From positions 1,302,001-1,366,000 of the forward strand of contig CP136945.1 of NCBI GenBank assembly GCA_041530395.1: DNA of 64,000 bases. Reading direction: 5' to 3'. The DNA is from Thermosynechococcaceae cyanobacterium Okahandja. GTDB taxonomy: Bacteria; Cyanobacteriota; Cyanobacteriia; Thermosynechococcales; Thermosynechococcaceae. Both the position numbers and the translations under genes were made by a program. The notes under the pieces were generated by a model. It did not search any database, had not been told where the DNA came from, and saw only the letters and a program-made list of their open reading frames with translations. This document shows, piece after piece, positions 28,595 to 40,418 of the stretch. The first letter of the stretch is position 1; every line of letters begins with the position of its first letter.

Positions 28595-29506
28595 TTAGGG
28601 GGTTGGCCGCGGTAGTGGCTGCTGGTTGGGCTGATTGCGCATTTGTACCAGCGGCTCCTGGGGGTTGACCAAATCAATAAACACAATTTGCTTGGGGTCA
28701 AGGTACTGGGGAAGCTGCTGTAAATTGGCTAAGGCGATGAGTTGTTGCTCAAGGGCGCGGCTGTTCCACTCTACCGACCCGAGATGAACGGGAGCCAGCG
28801 GCGTTTGCACAATCAGGTTTTGCTCACTGCGCCAGTCGAGCCCAGTAATGGGTAAAGATTGACGTTGCAGCAGGCGATAAATCTGCTGCCAGTGCCGTTG
28901 GCGATCGCGGGACACCACTAGGGTATTGGGGCGTGCTGGCTCGGCCACAAAGTACCCTTGAATTGTCAGGGTAGGGGTCGGATTTAGGGCATTGGCCTGA
29001 TAACTGGTGCTGGGGGCTACTGCGCCTGCGGCATCGATAAACCAGCGGCTGGCCGGCCCTTGGGTTTGCCCCCCCTCACTCATGACCCAGCACTGGCTAC
29101 AGGTGGTTACAGCCACGGGTAAGCGTTCTTGCACCTCAACGATGAGCTTTGGCGGAAACAGTTGGCGGGCAATAGTGACCCGCTGTAGGGGTAGCGTGGC
29201 CTCTAGACGCTGAATCAGGGGCTGGGGCTGTAGCCGCAGCAGCGATTGGGGATAGTCGAGGTTCAATTGGGCTTGAATGGCCGCCGTCTTGAGTAAGTTG
29301 TTGCCACGGATCTGCACCTGATCGGGACGGCGAATAGTCCAGTCGGGCAGGGTTAGCCCCCACACCAAGCTGCCCGTTAACCCCAACAGCACGGTTGTGC
29401 GCCAGAAACCGGCCAGTTGCCGCCAGCGACGCTTGCTTTGTAGTTGCCGTCGCCGTTGGCGGATAGCATCGTTAGCGGCTGCTCCTTGGCGGGAGGGATT
29501 TACCAT
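28595..29506 (-). CDS. ftsQ: Cell division protein FtsQ/DivIB
   Basis: A 303-residue bitopic division protein. A basic cytoplasmic tail (RQRRRQLQSKRRWRQL) precedes a single membrane helix (about residues 37-56, TTVLLGLTGSLVWGLTLPDW). A POTRA domain follows, beginning at DQVQIRGNNLLKTAAIQAQL, with the family phrase LQRVTIARQLFPPKLIVEVQERLPVAV, and then the FtsQ beta domain. FtsQ links early and late divisome proteins at the septum. I start at ATG 29506; the longer frame adds 49 residues with no resemblance to the family. It is divergent from the exported helical protein gene. Confidence 0.85.
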   Translation of the reverse strand: MVNPSRQGAAANDAIRQRRRQLQSKRRWRQLAGFWRTTVLLGLTGSLVWGLTLPDWTIRRPDQVQIRGNNLLKTAAIQAQLNLDYPQSLLRLQPQPLIQRLEATLPLQRVTIARQLFPPKLIVEVQERLPVAVTTCSQCWVMSEGGQTQGPASRWFIDAAGAVAPSTSYQANALNPTPTLTIQGYFVAEPARPNTLVVSRDRQRHWQQIYRLLQRQSLPITGLDWRSEQNLIVQTPLAPVHLGSVEWNSRALEQQLIALANLQQLPQYLDPKQIVFIDLVNPQEPLVQMRNQPNQQPLPRPTP

Positions 29507-29630
29507 ACCCACTGCCCCAAAAATCTTAGGAATTGGAACCTTAAATGTAAACTCTTTGTCATGCTTGGTGATAAGATACCCGTTGTCAATTGTCCTCTTG
29601 ACTGCCTCTATCTTATAAAGGGTCAGCATC

Positions 29631-30224
29631 ATGCCCGTTACCACTTCTGCCAACTGGTCGAGACCATCCCTGCTTCTGGGGGTGCTGCTACTGGGGTTGC
29701 CGACCCGAGCGGTGCTTGCCCAAACCGCCGCTCCGAATGTTGAGGTTGTGACGCCTACTCCCCCTGCGGGTGGGTCTGTCTATACCATTGAGGGGGGACG
29801 GCGGTTAATGGATGAGGCCGCCGCTGCCGTGAGTGGTCGTAACTATCCCTTGGCGGCTCGCAAGCTGTTGGAGGCACGCACGGTGATGAACCAACTCTCC
29901 AACTTTTACCAGTCCCTCAGTTCCAGTTTTCTCGGGATTGATAGCAGTGCTGCCGACAGTAGCCGCCGCCGCGCCCTCGAAACGGCTCAACTGCGGGATC
30001 AGGCGACCTTTCAATTGGCGCTGGTCTATCGTGCCAATAACCAACCGGAACTGGCGGTGCCGCTGCTGGTAGAAATTATCCGCAGTCAGAACCCCACCCG
30101 CGAGTTGGGTCAAAAAGCCTATCAACAGTTGCTAGAATTGGGTTTTGTGGATGTGCCGTTCCCTCGCTCTGGCACAGTTCCGGCGGCAACGGGAACTCCG
30201 GCAACACCAGCACCTAGCAACTAA
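29631..30224 (+). CDS. Exported helical-repeat protein of unknown function
   Basis: A 197-residue protein with a signal peptide ([19 protein letters not shown], likely cleaved after ALA), a mostly helical body with one or two TPR-like units ([20 protein letters not shown] and [20 protein letters not shown]) and a Pro/Thr-rich tail. It probably acts in the periplasm or thylakoid lumen. I know similar uncharacterised cyanobacterial proteins but no function. hisB begins seven bases after its stop, so the two may be co-transcribed. Confidence 0.7.
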   Translation: MPVTTSANWSRPSLLLGVLLLGLPTRAVLAQTAAPNVEVVTPTPPAGGSVYTIEGGRRLMDEAAAAVSGRNYPLAARKLLEARTVMNQLSNFYQSLSSSFLGIDSSAADSSRRRALETAQLRDQATFQLALVYRANNQPELAVPLLVEIIRSQNPTRELGQKAYQQLLELGFVDVPFPRSGTVPAATGTPATPAPSN

Positions 30225-30231
30225 ACCATCT

Positions 30232-30870
30232 ATGACTCTTTCGGAATCACTCATCAACCACAGGGGCGAGGTGGCCCCCCGCCACGCGGTTGTTGATCGC
30301 CAAACGAAGGAAACCTCTGTTCATGTCGAAGTGCTCTTAGACGGCACTGGCTGTGCCGACAATCACAGCGGCATTCCTTTTTTGGATCACATGTTGGATC
30401 AGCTTTGCTCCCACGGCTTGCTCGATTTGCGGGTGCAGGCAACGGGGGATACCCACATTGACGATCACCATACGAACGAAGATGTGGGCATTACGCTGGG
30501 GATGGCGCTGGACAAAGCGTTGGGCGATCGCCGTGGCATTCAGCGGTTTGGCCATTTTGTTGCGCCCCTCGATGAAAGTTTAGTGGAAGTTGCCCTAGAT
30601 TTTTCGGGTCGCCCCCACCTTACCTATGGTTTGCAGATTCCTACCCAACGGGTGGGCACCTACGACACCCAACTGGTGCGGGAATTTTTTGTGGCGCTGG
30701 TCAACCATAGCCGCATGACCCTGCACCTGCGACAACTAGACGGCATTAACTCCCATCACATCATTGAGGCCACCTTTAAGGCCTTTGCACGGGCACTGCG
30801 GATGGCGATCGCCATTGATCCCCGGCGCATCCACCATATTCCTAGCTCCAAGGGCGTGATTCAGCAGTAA
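30232..30870 (+). CDS. hisB: Imidazoleglycerol-phosphate dehydratase HisB
   Basis: A 212-residue single-function dehydratase for the sixth step of histidine synthesis. Manganese-binding histidine motifs are clear: [27 protein letters not shown] and, in the second half, [21 protein letters not shown]. Length is normal. The ATG at 30232 is used because the longer frame runs through the upstream gene. psbM follows 100 bases later. Confidence 0.97.
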   Translation: MTLSESLINHRGEVAPRHAVVDRQTKETSVHVEVLLDGTGCADNHSGIPFLDHMLDQLCSHGLLDLRVQATGDTHIDDHHTNEDVGITLGMALDKALGDRRGIQRFGHFVAPLDESLVEVALDFSGRPHLTYGLQIPTQRVGTYDTQLVREFFVALVNHSRMTLHLRQLDGINSHHIIEATFKAFARALRMAIAIDPRRIHHIPSSKGVIQQ

Positions 30871-30970
30871 GCCCTCGGGTTAAGGCCAACAATTGCGGGA
30901 GGAAAGTGGGTCTAGATTTGATAAAATTGACTCTGTACCTCCACCACTGATCACAAGAGGGCAGGACACT

Positions 30971-31081
30971 ATGGAAGTCAACGATTTGGGTTTAGTGGCA
31001 ACCGCCATGTTTGTACTGGTGCCCACCGTGTTTCTGATTATTTTGTACGTTCAAACCGAGAGTCAGCAGAAAAGCAACTAA
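30971..31081 (+). CDS. psbM: Photosystem II reaction centre protein PsbM
   Basis: A 36-residue single-helix protein, [20 protein letters not shown] followed by [11 protein letters not shown] and a hydrophilic end. It closely matches the thermophilic cyanobacterial PsbM I know, differing at a few positions. PsbM sits at the photosystem II dimer interface in the thylakoid membrane. The ATG at 30971 follows a GAGGGCAGGA ribosome site. A TAAAAT hexamer at about 30,919-30,924 could be a -10 element of its own promoter. The gene is too short for length-based gene calling but is unmistakable. Confidence 0.97.
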   Translation: MEVNDLGLVATAMFVLVPTVFLIILYVQTESQQKSN

Positions 31082-31154
31082 TATATAGTAGATCTCTATG
31101 GCACTGGCTGACCGCCGTCTATGTGCCACAGTGATTCGATGACTGGATTCGATT

Positions 31155-32288
31155 GTGCCTGTAACTGCTGCTGATCTATTGCCGTTGTGCGTTGCGCCAA
31201 CCCATGTCTATCGCGGTTGGTTCATTCTTACCCAGTGTGGCGAGGCCATTGCCCGACTCGGGCGGCATCCGTTGCTCGTGGTATCGCCATCGCGCTACCC
31301 ATCCCTTGAGTCAGACCTCGGGGCGATCGCCCAAGCCCACGCGCTTCAAGTGGCGGTGGGCAGCTTTAGGGGAGAGTGCAGCGAAGCCACCCTTGCCCAA
31401 CTGCGGCAGGAGGCGTTGGCGCATCAGAGCGATTTAATCATGGGTATTGGTGGCGGTAAAGCCCTAGATACGGCAAAGCTGCTGGCGGATCAGCTTGAGC
31501 TACCGGTGGTCACCATTCCCACCACGGCGGCCACCTGTGCGGCTTGGACGGCTCTGGCCAATATCTATACCGAAGCGGGTGCCTTTGCCTACGATGTGCC
31601 CCTGCGGCGCTGCCCCGACCTGCTGATCCTCGACTATGGGGTGGTGCAGACGGCTCCCAAGCGCACCCTTGTGGCCGGTATTGGCGATGCGTTGGCCAAG
31701 TGGTACGAAGCCTCGGTGAGCAGCGGTCATCGTCAGGAGACGTTGATTGTGGCCGTGGTGCAGCAGGCGCGGGTCTTACGGGATCTCCTATTTCAGCAGT
31801 CCGTTGCCGCCCTCAATGAGGTGGGCAGCGCCGTTTGGCAGAATGTGGTGGATGCCACGACCCTGATGGCGGGGATGATGGGCGGGCTAGGGGGTGCCCA
31901 GTGCCGTACCGTTGCCGCCCATGCCATTCACAATGGCCTGACCCACGTGCCCCAGAGTAAAGGCACACTCCATGGGGAAAAAGTGGCCTACGGCATTTTG
32001 GTGCAACTGCGCCTAGAAGAACTGGTTCAAGGCAGTCAATTGGCCGCCAGTGCCCGTCAGCAACTGTGTCAGTTTTACGAGCAGGTGGGGTTACCCCTGA
32101 ACCTCGCACAGTTGGGCTTGCAACAGGCCAGTTTAGGGCAGCTTCAGCAGGCGGCCACGGTGGCCTGCGCCCCCAATTCCGATATTCATTACCTGCCCTT
32201 TGCCGTGACACCGGAGTTGGTGCTAGAGGCGATGGTCTCCACCCAGGTGGGCTATACCCCTAAAGCCATGGATGGGAGTGCCTGCTAG
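31155..32288 (+). CDS. Iron-containing/glycerol dehydrogenase-like enzyme
   Basis: A 377-residue enzyme of the glycerol dehydrogenase (GldA-like) branch of group III metal-dependent alcohol dehydrogenases. Visible are the NAD-binding IMGIGGGKALDTAKLLAD, the IPTTAATCAAWTAL segment, and the three metal ligands: Asp in VAGIGDALAKWYE, His in AHAIHNGLTH and His in GTLHGEKVAYG. The substrate cannot be deduced. The start is GTG 31155. The stop is immediately followed, with no spacing, by the ATG of an aminotransferase, so the two are translated from one message and may act in one pathway. Confidence 0.9.
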   Translation: MPVTAADLLPLCVAPTHVYRGWFILTQCGEAIARLGRHPLLVVSPSRYPSLESDLGAIAQAHALQVAVGSFRGECSEATLAQLRQEALAHQSDLIMGIGGGKALDTAKLLADQLELPVVTIPTTAATCAAWTALANIYTEAGAFAYDVPLRRCPDLLILDYGVVQTAPKRTLVAGIGDALAKWYEASVSSGHRQETLIVAVVQQARVLRDLLFQQSVAALNEVGSAVWQNVVDATTLMAGMMGGLGGAQCRTVAAHAIHNGLTHVPQSKGTLHGEKVAYGILVQLRLEELVQGSQLAASARQQLCQFYEQVGLPLNLAQLGLQQASLGQLQQAATVACAPNSDIHYLPFAVTPELVLEAMVSTQVGYTPKAMDGSAC

Positions 32289-33485
32289 ATGGCATTGGAT
32301 TGGATTGCCCCCGCCGATCGCCTTGGGGCATTGCCGCCTTATGTCTTTGCCCGTCTTGATGAGCTGAAGCTGCAAGCCCGGCAGCAGGGGTTAGATCTCA
32401 TTGACCTTGGCATGGGTAACCCCGATGGCTCTGCGCCGCGCCCTGTCATCGAGGCGGCGATCGCGGCCTTTGAAGAGCCGAGCTACCACGGCTATCCACC
32501 CTTTGAGGGGACGGCGGTGTTCCGGCAGGCCATTACCCGCTGGTACTACCGTCGCTACAATGTGTCTCTGGATGCCGATGGCGAAGCCCTGCCCCTGTTA
32601 GGCTCCAAAGAAGGCCTCACTCATCTGGCCTTAGCTTACGTGAATCCGGGGGATGTGGTACTTGTGCCCAGTCCCGCTTATCCGGCGCATTTTCGCGGGC
32701 CCGCGATCGCGGGTGCCAGCATCTACCCCCTCATCCTCAAGCCAGAGAAGCAGTGGCTCATTGATGTCAGCGAGATTCCCACAGAAGTCGCGCGCCAAGC
32801 CAAGGTGCTGTACTTTAACTATCCCAGTAACCCAACGGCGGCCACGGCTCCCCGCTCTTTTTTTGAGGAGATTGTTGCCTTTGCGCGGGAGTACCAGATT
32901 CTGCTGGTTCATGACCTGTGCTACGCGGAACTGGCCTTTGATGGTTATCAGCCGACGAGCTTGCTGGAAATTGAGGGTGCCAAAGAGATTGGCGTTGAGT
33001 TTCATACCCTCTCAAAAACCTACAATATGGCGGGTTGGCGGGTTGGCTTTGTGGTAGGCAACCGCCACATTATCCAAGGCCTGCGGACGCTGAAAACCAA
33101 TCTGGACTATGGGGTTTTTTCGGTGCTCCAAAAGGCTGCCGAAGTGGCCCTGAGCTTGCCCGATAGTTACTTAGCGTCTGTGTGCGATCGCTACCGGCAG
33201 CGGCGGGATTTTTTAATTCAGGGGTTAGGGGAGTTGGGTTGGCAGATTCCACCAACGAAAGCCACGATGTACCTGTGGGTGCCAACGCCACCCGGACTAG
33301 GTTCCACCGATTTTGCCCTGAAATTGCTTCAGGAAACAGGCGTGGTGGTCACCCCCGGCAATGCCTTTGGGGAGGGGGGGGAAGGCTACGTGCGCATTAG
33401 CCTCATTGCTAACTGCGATCGCCTTGGCGAAGCCCTGCGGCGTATGGCGGAGGCCAACATTCGCTTTTCAAGTTTGGCGCGCTAA
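32289..33485 (+). CDS. Class I/II aminotransferase, LL-diaminopimelate or alanine aminotransferase type
   Basis: A 398-residue PLP enzyme. Landmarks are DLGMGNPDGSAPRPV, the PLP-ring tyrosine region around VPSPAYPAHF, FNYPSNPTAA, and the Schiff-base lysine in HTLSKTYNMAGWRVGF with an arginine 7 residues later, plus a C-terminal GYVRISL arginine for substrate carboxylate. It resembles the AlaC/MJ1391-type subgroup often annotated as LL-diaminopimelate aminotransferase. Cyanobacteria use such an enzyme for lysine synthesis, but a canonical DapL may be elsewhere in the genome. The start abuts the dehydrogenase stop. Confidence 0.88.
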   Translation: MALDWIAPADRLGALPPYVFARLDELKLQARQQGLDLIDLGMGNPDGSAPRPVIEAAIAAFEEPSYHGYPPFEGTAVFRQAITRWYYRRYNVSLDADGEALPLLGSKEGLTHLALAYVNPGDVVLVPSPAYPAHFRGPAIAGASIYPLILKPEKQWLIDVSEIPTEVARQAKVLYFNYPSNPTAATAPRSFFEEIVAFAREYQILLVHDLCYAELAFDGYQPTSLLEIEGAKEIGVEFHTLSKTYNMAGWRVGFVVGNRHIIQGLRTLKTNLDYGVFSVLQKAAEVALSLPDSYLASVCDRYRQRRDFLIQGLGELGWQIPPTKATMYLWVPTPPGLGSTDFALKLLQETGVVVTPGNAFGEGGEGYVRISLIANCDRLGEALRRMAEANIRFSSLAR

Positions 33486-33554
33486 GGGGGTACAATGCAA
33501 AAGCATTCAGCCACTGTTTTGAATGTGTTGTATTGTTGTCAATTGCACCCTTAA

Positions 33555-34846
<1,292 letters not shown>

Positions 34847-35046
34847 CCGAACCTCCAAGAACTGTCCCTTAACATCTTTACCCCTACCCAAACAATTCGG
34901 ACAACAACAGACCGCTGCGGTGCGCTAAGTTATGGATCAAGGTTTTGCCCCTTTGCTCCCCATGATAGGGTGAGATAACATCACTCAATGCCAGTCCCTT
35001 GTCCTACACTTGAGTGTGCTTGAGAGCCTATTCCGCAGCGTTTGCC

Positions 35047-37698
35047 ATGTCCACCCTTGTTATTGTTGAATCGCCAACCAAAGCCCGTACCATCCGCAAG
35101 TTTCTGCCCCCTGACTACCGCGTTGAAGCCTCGATGGGGCATGTGCGCGACCTCCCCCGCAGTGCTGCCGATGTACCGGCGGAACTCAAGGGAGAAGAGT
35201 GGGCCACCCTAGGGGTAAATGTGGCCGCTGGCTTTGAACCCCTCTACATTGTGCCCAAGGATAAGCAAAAAGTTGTCAAGGAATTAAAAGCTGCCCTTCG
35301 GGAGGCGGATGAATTACTCTTGGCCACGGATGAAGACCGCGAAGGGGAAAGCATTAGTTGGCACCTGTTACAGTTACTGAACCCACGGGTGCCGGTGCGC
35401 CGTATGGTCTTCCACGAAATTACCGATGAAGCCATTCAAGCAGCCCTGCACAATTGCCGTGAGGTGAACCAGCAACTGGTGCGCGCCCAAGAGACGCGGC
35501 GCATCCTCGATCGCTTGGTGGGCTATACCCTATCGCCGCTGCTGTGGCGCAAAATTGCTCCCCATCTGTCGGCAGGTCGCGTACAGTCGGTGGCGGTGCG
35601 CTTACTGGTGCAGCGGGAGCGGGAGCGCCTTGCCTTTCGTAAAGGGCAGTACTGGGACCTCAAAGCAATGCTGGATCAGCAGGGGACTCTGTTTCCGGCA
35701 CGGCTGGTGAGTGTCGGTGGCCAACGGCTGGCAACCGGTCATGATTTTGATCCGGCCACCGGTCAACTGCGCCACCCCAACGCTGTTCTGCTCCTCGATG
35801 AAGCGGCAGCCAATGCCCTGCGCGATCGCCTCTTAACGGAAACATGGACAGTGAGCGAACAGGAGGAGCGCCAACAAACCCGTAAACCCGCCCCCCCCTT
35901 TACCACCTCCACCCTGCAACAGGAGGCCAACCGCAAACTACACCTATCGGCGCGGGACACCATGCGCATTGCCCAAAAGCTTTACGAAGAGGGCTACATT
36001 ACCTATATGCGTACCGACTCGGTGCATCTGTCAGAGCAGGCGATCGCCGCCGCCCGCAGTTGCGTTGAAACCATGTACGGCAAAGCGTTTCTTTCGCCGC
36101 GACCCAAGCAGTACACCACCAAAACCAAGGGGGCACAGGAAGCACACGAAGCCATTCGTCCGGCAGGCAGCCAGTTCCGAACCCCCCAAGAAACCGGCCT
36201 GCGCGATCGCGAACTCGACCTCTACGAACTCATTTGGAAACGCACCATTGCCACCCAAATGGCCGATGCGCGGCTAACCCTCTTAACGGTGTCCATTCGT
36301 GCGGGGGATGCCCTCTTCCGTGCCCATGGCAAACGCATTGATTTTGCTGGCTTTTTTCGTGCCTACGTGGAAGGATCAGATGATCCCGATGCTGCCCTCG
36401 AAAGCCAAGACATTGCCCTGCCCCTGATGCACGTGGGGGATATTCTTCGCTGTCAAGCTCTTGAGAGTGTAGGGCACGAAACCCAACCTCCGGCGCGCTA
36501 CACCGAAGCCAGCTTAGTCAAAGCACTGGAACAGGCAGGGATTGGTCGCCCCAGCACCTATGCCACAATCATTAGCACCATTCAAGATCGCGAGTACGCG
36601 ATTCGGCGGGGCAACACCCTTGAGCCAACCTTTACCGCCTTTGCCGTCACCAGCCTGCTGGAAAAATACTTCCCTGATCTGGTGGATCTAAACTTTACCG
36701 CCCGCATGGAGCAAACCCTAGACGATATTTCCACGGGTGAGGTGCAGTGGCTGCCCTACCTTGAATCCTTTTATTTAGGCGAGCAGGGGCTAGAGCAGCA
36801 GGTAAAAGAGCGGGAGCGCACCATTGAAGCCACCGAAGCACGCGCCATTGCCCTACCGGAACTCAATGCTGAAGTGGTGGTGGGGCGCTTTGGCCCGTTT
36901 GTGGTCTATCAAAACGGCAATGGCAGCGAACCCATCAAAGCGTCGCTACCTCAGGATGCTACCCCCGGCAGCCTAACGCGGGAGCAAATTGAGCAACTGA
37001 TCCGGCAAAAGCTAGAAGGTCCCGATAAGTTGGGCATTCACCCCGAAACCGGCGAACCCGTCTTTTTGCTAACGGGACGGTTTGGCCCCTACGTCCAACT
37101 GGGTGAAGCCACACCGGAAAACCCTAAACCCAAGCGAGCGTCATTGCCCAAAGGGGTTAGCCCAGATGAGGTCACCCTAGACTTGGCCATAACGCTGCTA
37201 TCGCTGCCGCGCACCCTTGGGGTACATCCTGAGTCCGGCAAGATCATTCAGGCCAATCAGGGTCGCTTTGGCCCCTACATTGTTTTGGATCCGGAAGGGG
37301 AGAAGGAATACCGCTCCCTCAAAGCGGAAGATAATGTCTATACGATTACCCTCGAGCGCGCCTTGGAGCTACTGGCGACACCGAAGGCCACACGAGGGCG
37401 GGCGAAAAAGCAAGTCTTGGCGGTGTTGGGCAACCATCCTGAAAGTAATGAGCCGGTGCAAATTTTGGATGGCCCCTACGGCCCTTACGTCAACCACGGC
37501 AAAGTGAATGCTTCGTTGCCCGAGGGGGTGAGCGTTGAGACCATGACCCTTGAGCAGGCGCTGCCCCTGTTGGCGGCCAAGACGCCCAAAAAGACGATGC
37601 GGCGCACGACTGCCGCCAAGAGCACTAAAAGTACCACATCCAAAACCGCCTCTAAAACACCCAGGAAAACGTCGCCGCAGAAGCGGAGTTCTACCTAG
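35047..37698 (+). CDS. topA: DNA topoisomerase I TopA
   Basis: An 883-residue type IA topoisomerase that relaxes negative supercoils. The TOPRIM domain begins [20 protein letters not shown] and contains [15 protein letters not shown]. The catalytic tyrosine is Tyr320 in [14 protein letters not shown]. The active-site region [20 protein letters not shown] is intact. The C-terminus has no zinc-finger cysteines. Instead it has four repeats of about 65-80 residues centred on [30 protein letters not shown] and [10 protein letters not shown], then a Lys/Thr-rich tail likely to bind DNA non-specifically. Start at ATG 35047; the longer frame adds 11 residues. Five bases separate it from the radical SAM gene. 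Confidence 0.97.
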   Translation: MSTLVIVESPTKARTIRKFLPPDYRVEASMGHVRDLPRSAADVPAELKGEEWATLGVNVAAGFEPLYIVPKDKQKVVKELKAALREADELLLATDEDREGESISWHLLQLLNPRVPVRRMVFHEITDEAIQAALHNCREVNQQLVRAQETRRILDRLVGYTLSPLLWRKIAPHLSAGRVQSVAVRLLVQRERERLAFRKGQYWDLKAMLDQQGTLFPARLVSVGGQRLATGHDFDPATGQLRHPNAVLLLDEAAANALRDRLLTETWTVSEQEERQQTRKPAPPFTTSTLQQEANRKLHLSARDTMRIAQKLYEEGYITYMRTDSVHLSEQAIAAARSCVETMYGKAFLSPRPKQYTTKTKGAQEAHEAIRPAGSQFRTPQETGLRDRELDLYELIWKRTIATQMADARLTLLTVSIRAGDALFRAHGKRIDFAGFFRAYVEGSDDPDAALESQDIALPLMHVGDILRCQALESVGHETQPPARYTEASLVKALEQAGIGRPSTYATIISTIQDREYAIRRGNTLEPTFTAFAVTSLLEKYFPDLVDLNFTARMEQTLDDISTGEVQWLPYLESFYLGEQGLEQQVKERERTIEATEARAIALPELNAEVVVGRFGPFVVYQNGNGSEPIKASLPQDATPGSLTREQIEQLIRQKLEGPDKLGIHPETGEPVFLLTGRFGPYVQLGEATPENPKPKRASLPKGVSPDEVTLDLAITLLSLPRTLGVHPESGKIIQANQGRFGPYIVLDPEGEKEYRSLKAEDNVYTITLERALELLATPKATRGRAKKQVLAVLGNHPESNEPVQILDGPYGPYVNHGKVNASLPEGVSVETMTLEQALPLLAAKTPKKTMRRTTAAKSTKSTTSKTASKTPRKTSPQKRSST

Positions 37699-37703
37699 CC
37701 CCT

Positions 37704-39314
37704 GTGACTCATCCCTTTGCTGCTGAACGGTACCTGTTTGAGCGATCGCGCCCCCGTAGCGATGCCCTAGGGGTGATTTATGGGTTTCCTAATAGCTACA
37801 GCGTCGGGATTACTAGCTTGGGCTACCAACTGGTGTGGGCCACCTTAGCGAGCCGCTCGGATGTGGCGGTGAGTCGCCTGTTTACCGATGTCTGTGAACC
37901 CCTACCCCGAGATCCTGACCTAGTGGGGTTTTCCCTCTCGTGGGAGCTGGATTACGCCAACCTGCTGGCGCTGCTGGAGCAATTAAACATTCCGATTTGG
38001 CAGCGCGATCGCCATGAGGGGCATCCCCTTGTTTTTGGGGGTGGGCCAGTGCTCACGGCCAATCCTGAACCCTTTGCCGACTTCTTTGATGTCATTCTCC
38101 TCGGCGATGCCGAACCCCTCCTTGATCCGTTTTTAACGGCGGTCGCTCAAGACCGCGGTGCGCCACGAGCCGAGCAACTAGACCGCCTAGCCCAAGTACC
38201 CGGCCTCTACGTCCCCAGCCGTTATACCGTCACCTATGCCAGTCTCAGCGGCCCAATCACGGCCATTGAACCGCGCCAGTCCGGTGTCCCTGCGGTGGTC
38301 AAAAAACAAGTGCATCGGGGCAATGCCCTTGCCGCCTCGACGGTGGTGACCCCCCTAGCCGCATGGCCGAGCATTTACATGGTGGAGGTGGTCCGCAGTT
38401 GTCCGGAACTGTGTCGCTTTTGCTTGGCCAGCTATCTGACGTTGCCCTTTCGCACCCCCAGCGTGGAGACTCTGATTCCAGCAATAGAGCGAGGGTTAAG
38501 CGCAACGAACCGCATTGGCTTGCTAGGAGCCTCCGTCACCCAACACCCAGAATTTGCGGCACTGATGGACTACCTCAGCCAACCCCAATTTGCGGAGGTG
38601 CGGCTTAGTATTGCCTCAGTGCGCACCAATACGGTGACAGAGTCCTTGGCGCGTCTCCTGAGCCAGCGGGGCACCCAGTCCCTCACCATTGCCATTGAAA
38701 CGGGGTCTGACCGGCTGCGGCAGGTGATTAATAAAAAGCTGGAAACAGCAGAGATTCTGGCGGCGGCAACCCATGCCCAAGCGGGGGGACTCAAGGCACT
38801 GAAGTTTTACGGCATGGTGGGGCTACCTACGGAAACCGATGCGGATATAGAGGCCACGGTTGCCTTGTTTGCCGCCCTGAAAAAAACGGCACCGCGGCTG
38901 CGGTTCACCCTTGGCTGTAGTACGTTTGTGCCCAAGGCGCATACCCCCTTCCAGTGGTGTGGGGTCCAACCCCTTGCGGAAAAGCGGCTGAAGGTTCTCA
39001 AAAAGGAACTGGCGAAGTTGGGGGTGGAGTTTCGGCCAGAGTCTTACAGTGATTCGCTGGTGCAGGCGTTGCTTTCGCGGGGCGATCGGCGTTTGGCCCC
39101 CTTGCTCGAGCGCGTCCGCCACTACGGTAGTTCCTTGGGCAGTTATCGCCGTCTCTTTAAGGAATTGCGGGGCGAGTTACCCTCCTTTGAGGACTACGTG
39201 AGTGCCAACTGGTCGCCAACAGCACTGTTACCGTGGCAACACCTTGACAGCGGCTTGCCGCAGCAGACCCTAGAGCGGCACTTAGACACGGCATTGGCAT
39301 CTTCGGGCACCTAA
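37704..39314 (+). CDS. B12-binding-domain radical SAM protein of unknown function
   Basis: A 536-residue protein. The N-terminal part (about 20-180) has a cobalamin-binding-like Rossmann fold with PDLVGFSLSWELDYANL and VFGGGPVLTANPEPFADFFD. The radical SAM core has the cluster motif CPELCRFC (Cys233, Cys237, Cys240) within VEVVRSCPELCRFCLASY, and later IETGSDRLRQVINK. It belongs to the broad B12-binding radical SAM class, whose members methylate or rearrange diverse substrates; this subgroup is uncharacterised to my knowledge. The start is GTG 37704, five bases after topA, so expression is probably coupled. The local presence of cobN shows the organism can make or use corrinoid. Confidence 0.85.
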   Translation: MTHPFAAERYLFERSRPRSDALGVIYGFPNSYSVGITSLGYQLVWATLASRSDVAVSRLFTDVCEPLPRDPDLVGFSLSWELDYANLLALLEQLNIPIWQRDRHEGHPLVFGGGPVLTANPEPFADFFDVILLGDAEPLLDPFLTAVAQDRGAPRAEQLDRLAQVPGLYVPSRYTVTYASLSGPITAIEPRQSGVPAVVKKQVHRGNALAASTVVTPLAAWPSIYMVEVVRSCPELCRFCLASYLTLPFRTPSVETLIPAIERGLSATNRIGLLGASVTQHPEFAALMDYLSQPQFAEVRLSIASVRTNTVTESLARLLSQRGTQSLTIAIETGSDRLRQVINKKLETAEILAAATHAQAGGLKALKFYGMVGLPTETDADIEATVALFAALKKTAPRLRFTLGCSTFVPKAHTPFQWCGVQPLAEKRLKVLKKELAKLGVEFRPESYSDSLVQALLSRGDRRLAPLLERVRHYGSSLGSYRRLFKELRGELPSFEDYVSANWSPTALLPWQHLDSGLPQQTLERHLDTALASSGT

Positions 39315-39410
39315 AAGGTACCGGATTTTTCTGTGATCCCCGCCCGTATTGATGGAACTGGCCAAGTGCTCCCCTAGTCAAAGCAGGTGGTGTAGGGAGA
39401 GAACAGATGC

Positions 39411-40418
39411 ATGGGAGCAGTTCCGGGGCGATCGCTGGCATTTCTTTTTTTCTGGACGGGACTGCTGAGCCTGATCTCTCTCCCGGCTTGGGCAAATCGT
39501 CTGGATTACTGGCGGTTTAATGCCCCCCTCAGTCGCCTTGAAATGGTCACCGAAGACTCTGTACGCCCGCGGGTGCAACTCATTAGCAACCCTACCCGCC
39601 TAGTGGTGGATTTACCGGGGGCGCGCTTTGATCGCCCCTTGACCCAACGCCCTATTGGCCGTTACGTGCGAGAAGTGCGGGTCGGCCAGTTTAACCCCCA
39701 AACCACTCGCATTGTCATTGAACTGGGGCAGGCCTATACGATGTCAGCCCGCCAAGTTCGCGTGCGGGCACTGGCTCCCAATCGCTGGTTTATTCAACTG
39801 CCCAAATTCTTAGCCGTTACGGAGCGTACCCCTAGCCAACCCATTGCCGTAGCGGTGCCGGATCCTCCCCCTTATCCACGGGCACGGGTGGTGATTGCGG
39901 TGGATCCGGGGCATGGTGGCAGGGATCCCGGGGCGGTGGGAATTGGCGGTTTGCGGGAAGCGGATGTCACGCTTGATATTTCTCGCTATTTGGCGCGATC
40001 GCTTGGGCAGCAAGGGGTACAGGCAGTGCTCACCCGCGATGACGATCGCGAACTGGACTTAGCGCCCCGTGTGGCCAGAGCCGAGCAGGTGCGCGCACGC
40101 GCCTTTGTGAGTATTCATGCCAATGCCTTGAGTCTTGCGCGGCCAGATGTGAATGGCTTGGAAACCTATTACTACTCGACGGGGTTACCGCTGGCTCAAG
40201 CGATTCATCGTGCTATTTTGCAGCGGGTGAATGTGCGCGATCGCGGCATTCGCCAAGCCCGCTTTTATGTCCTGCGCCACACCACCATGCCCGCTGTCTT
40301 GGTGGAAGTGGGCTATGTCACTGGGCGCGAGGATGCGGCAAACCTCCGCCAACCTGCTTACCGCCAGCGCATGGCCACCGCCATTGCTGAAGGAATTATG
40401 ACCTACTTCCGGCGCTGA
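39411..40418 (+). CDS. amiC: N-acetylmuramoyl-L-alanine amidase (AmiC type, AMIN + Amidase_3)
   Basis: A 335-residue exported enzyme that cuts the peptide from muramic acid in peptidoglycan, used in daughter-cell separation. It has a signal peptide (FLFFWTGLLSLISLPAWA), an AMIN domain (about 30-115; NPTRLVVDLPGARFD) that targets the septum in relatives, and an Amidase_3 domain (about 160-335). The latter shows zinc ligands in AVDPGHGGRDPGA and VSIHANALS, a glutamate in the GIGGLREADVTLD loop, and VLVEVGYVTGREDAAN with the catalytic Glu. The ATG at 39411 precedes the signal. It ends one base before the convergent alcohol dehydrogenase stop codon. Confidence 0.93.
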   Translation: MGAVPGRSLAFLFFWTGLLSLISLPAWANRLDYWRFNAPLSRLEMVTEDSVRPRVQLISNPTRLVVDLPGARFDRPLTQRPIGRYVREVRVGQFNPQTTRIVIELGQAYTMSARQVRVRALAPNRWFIQLPKFLAVTERTPSQPIAVAVPDPPPYPRARVVIAVDPGHGGRDPGAVGIGGLREADVTLDISRYLARSLGQQGVQAVLTRDDDRELDLAPRVARAEQVRARAFVSIHANALSLARPDVNGLETYYYSTGLPLAQAIHRAILQRVNVRDRGIRQARFYVLRHTTMPAVLVEVGYVTGREDAANLRQPAYRQRMATAIAEGIMTYFRR

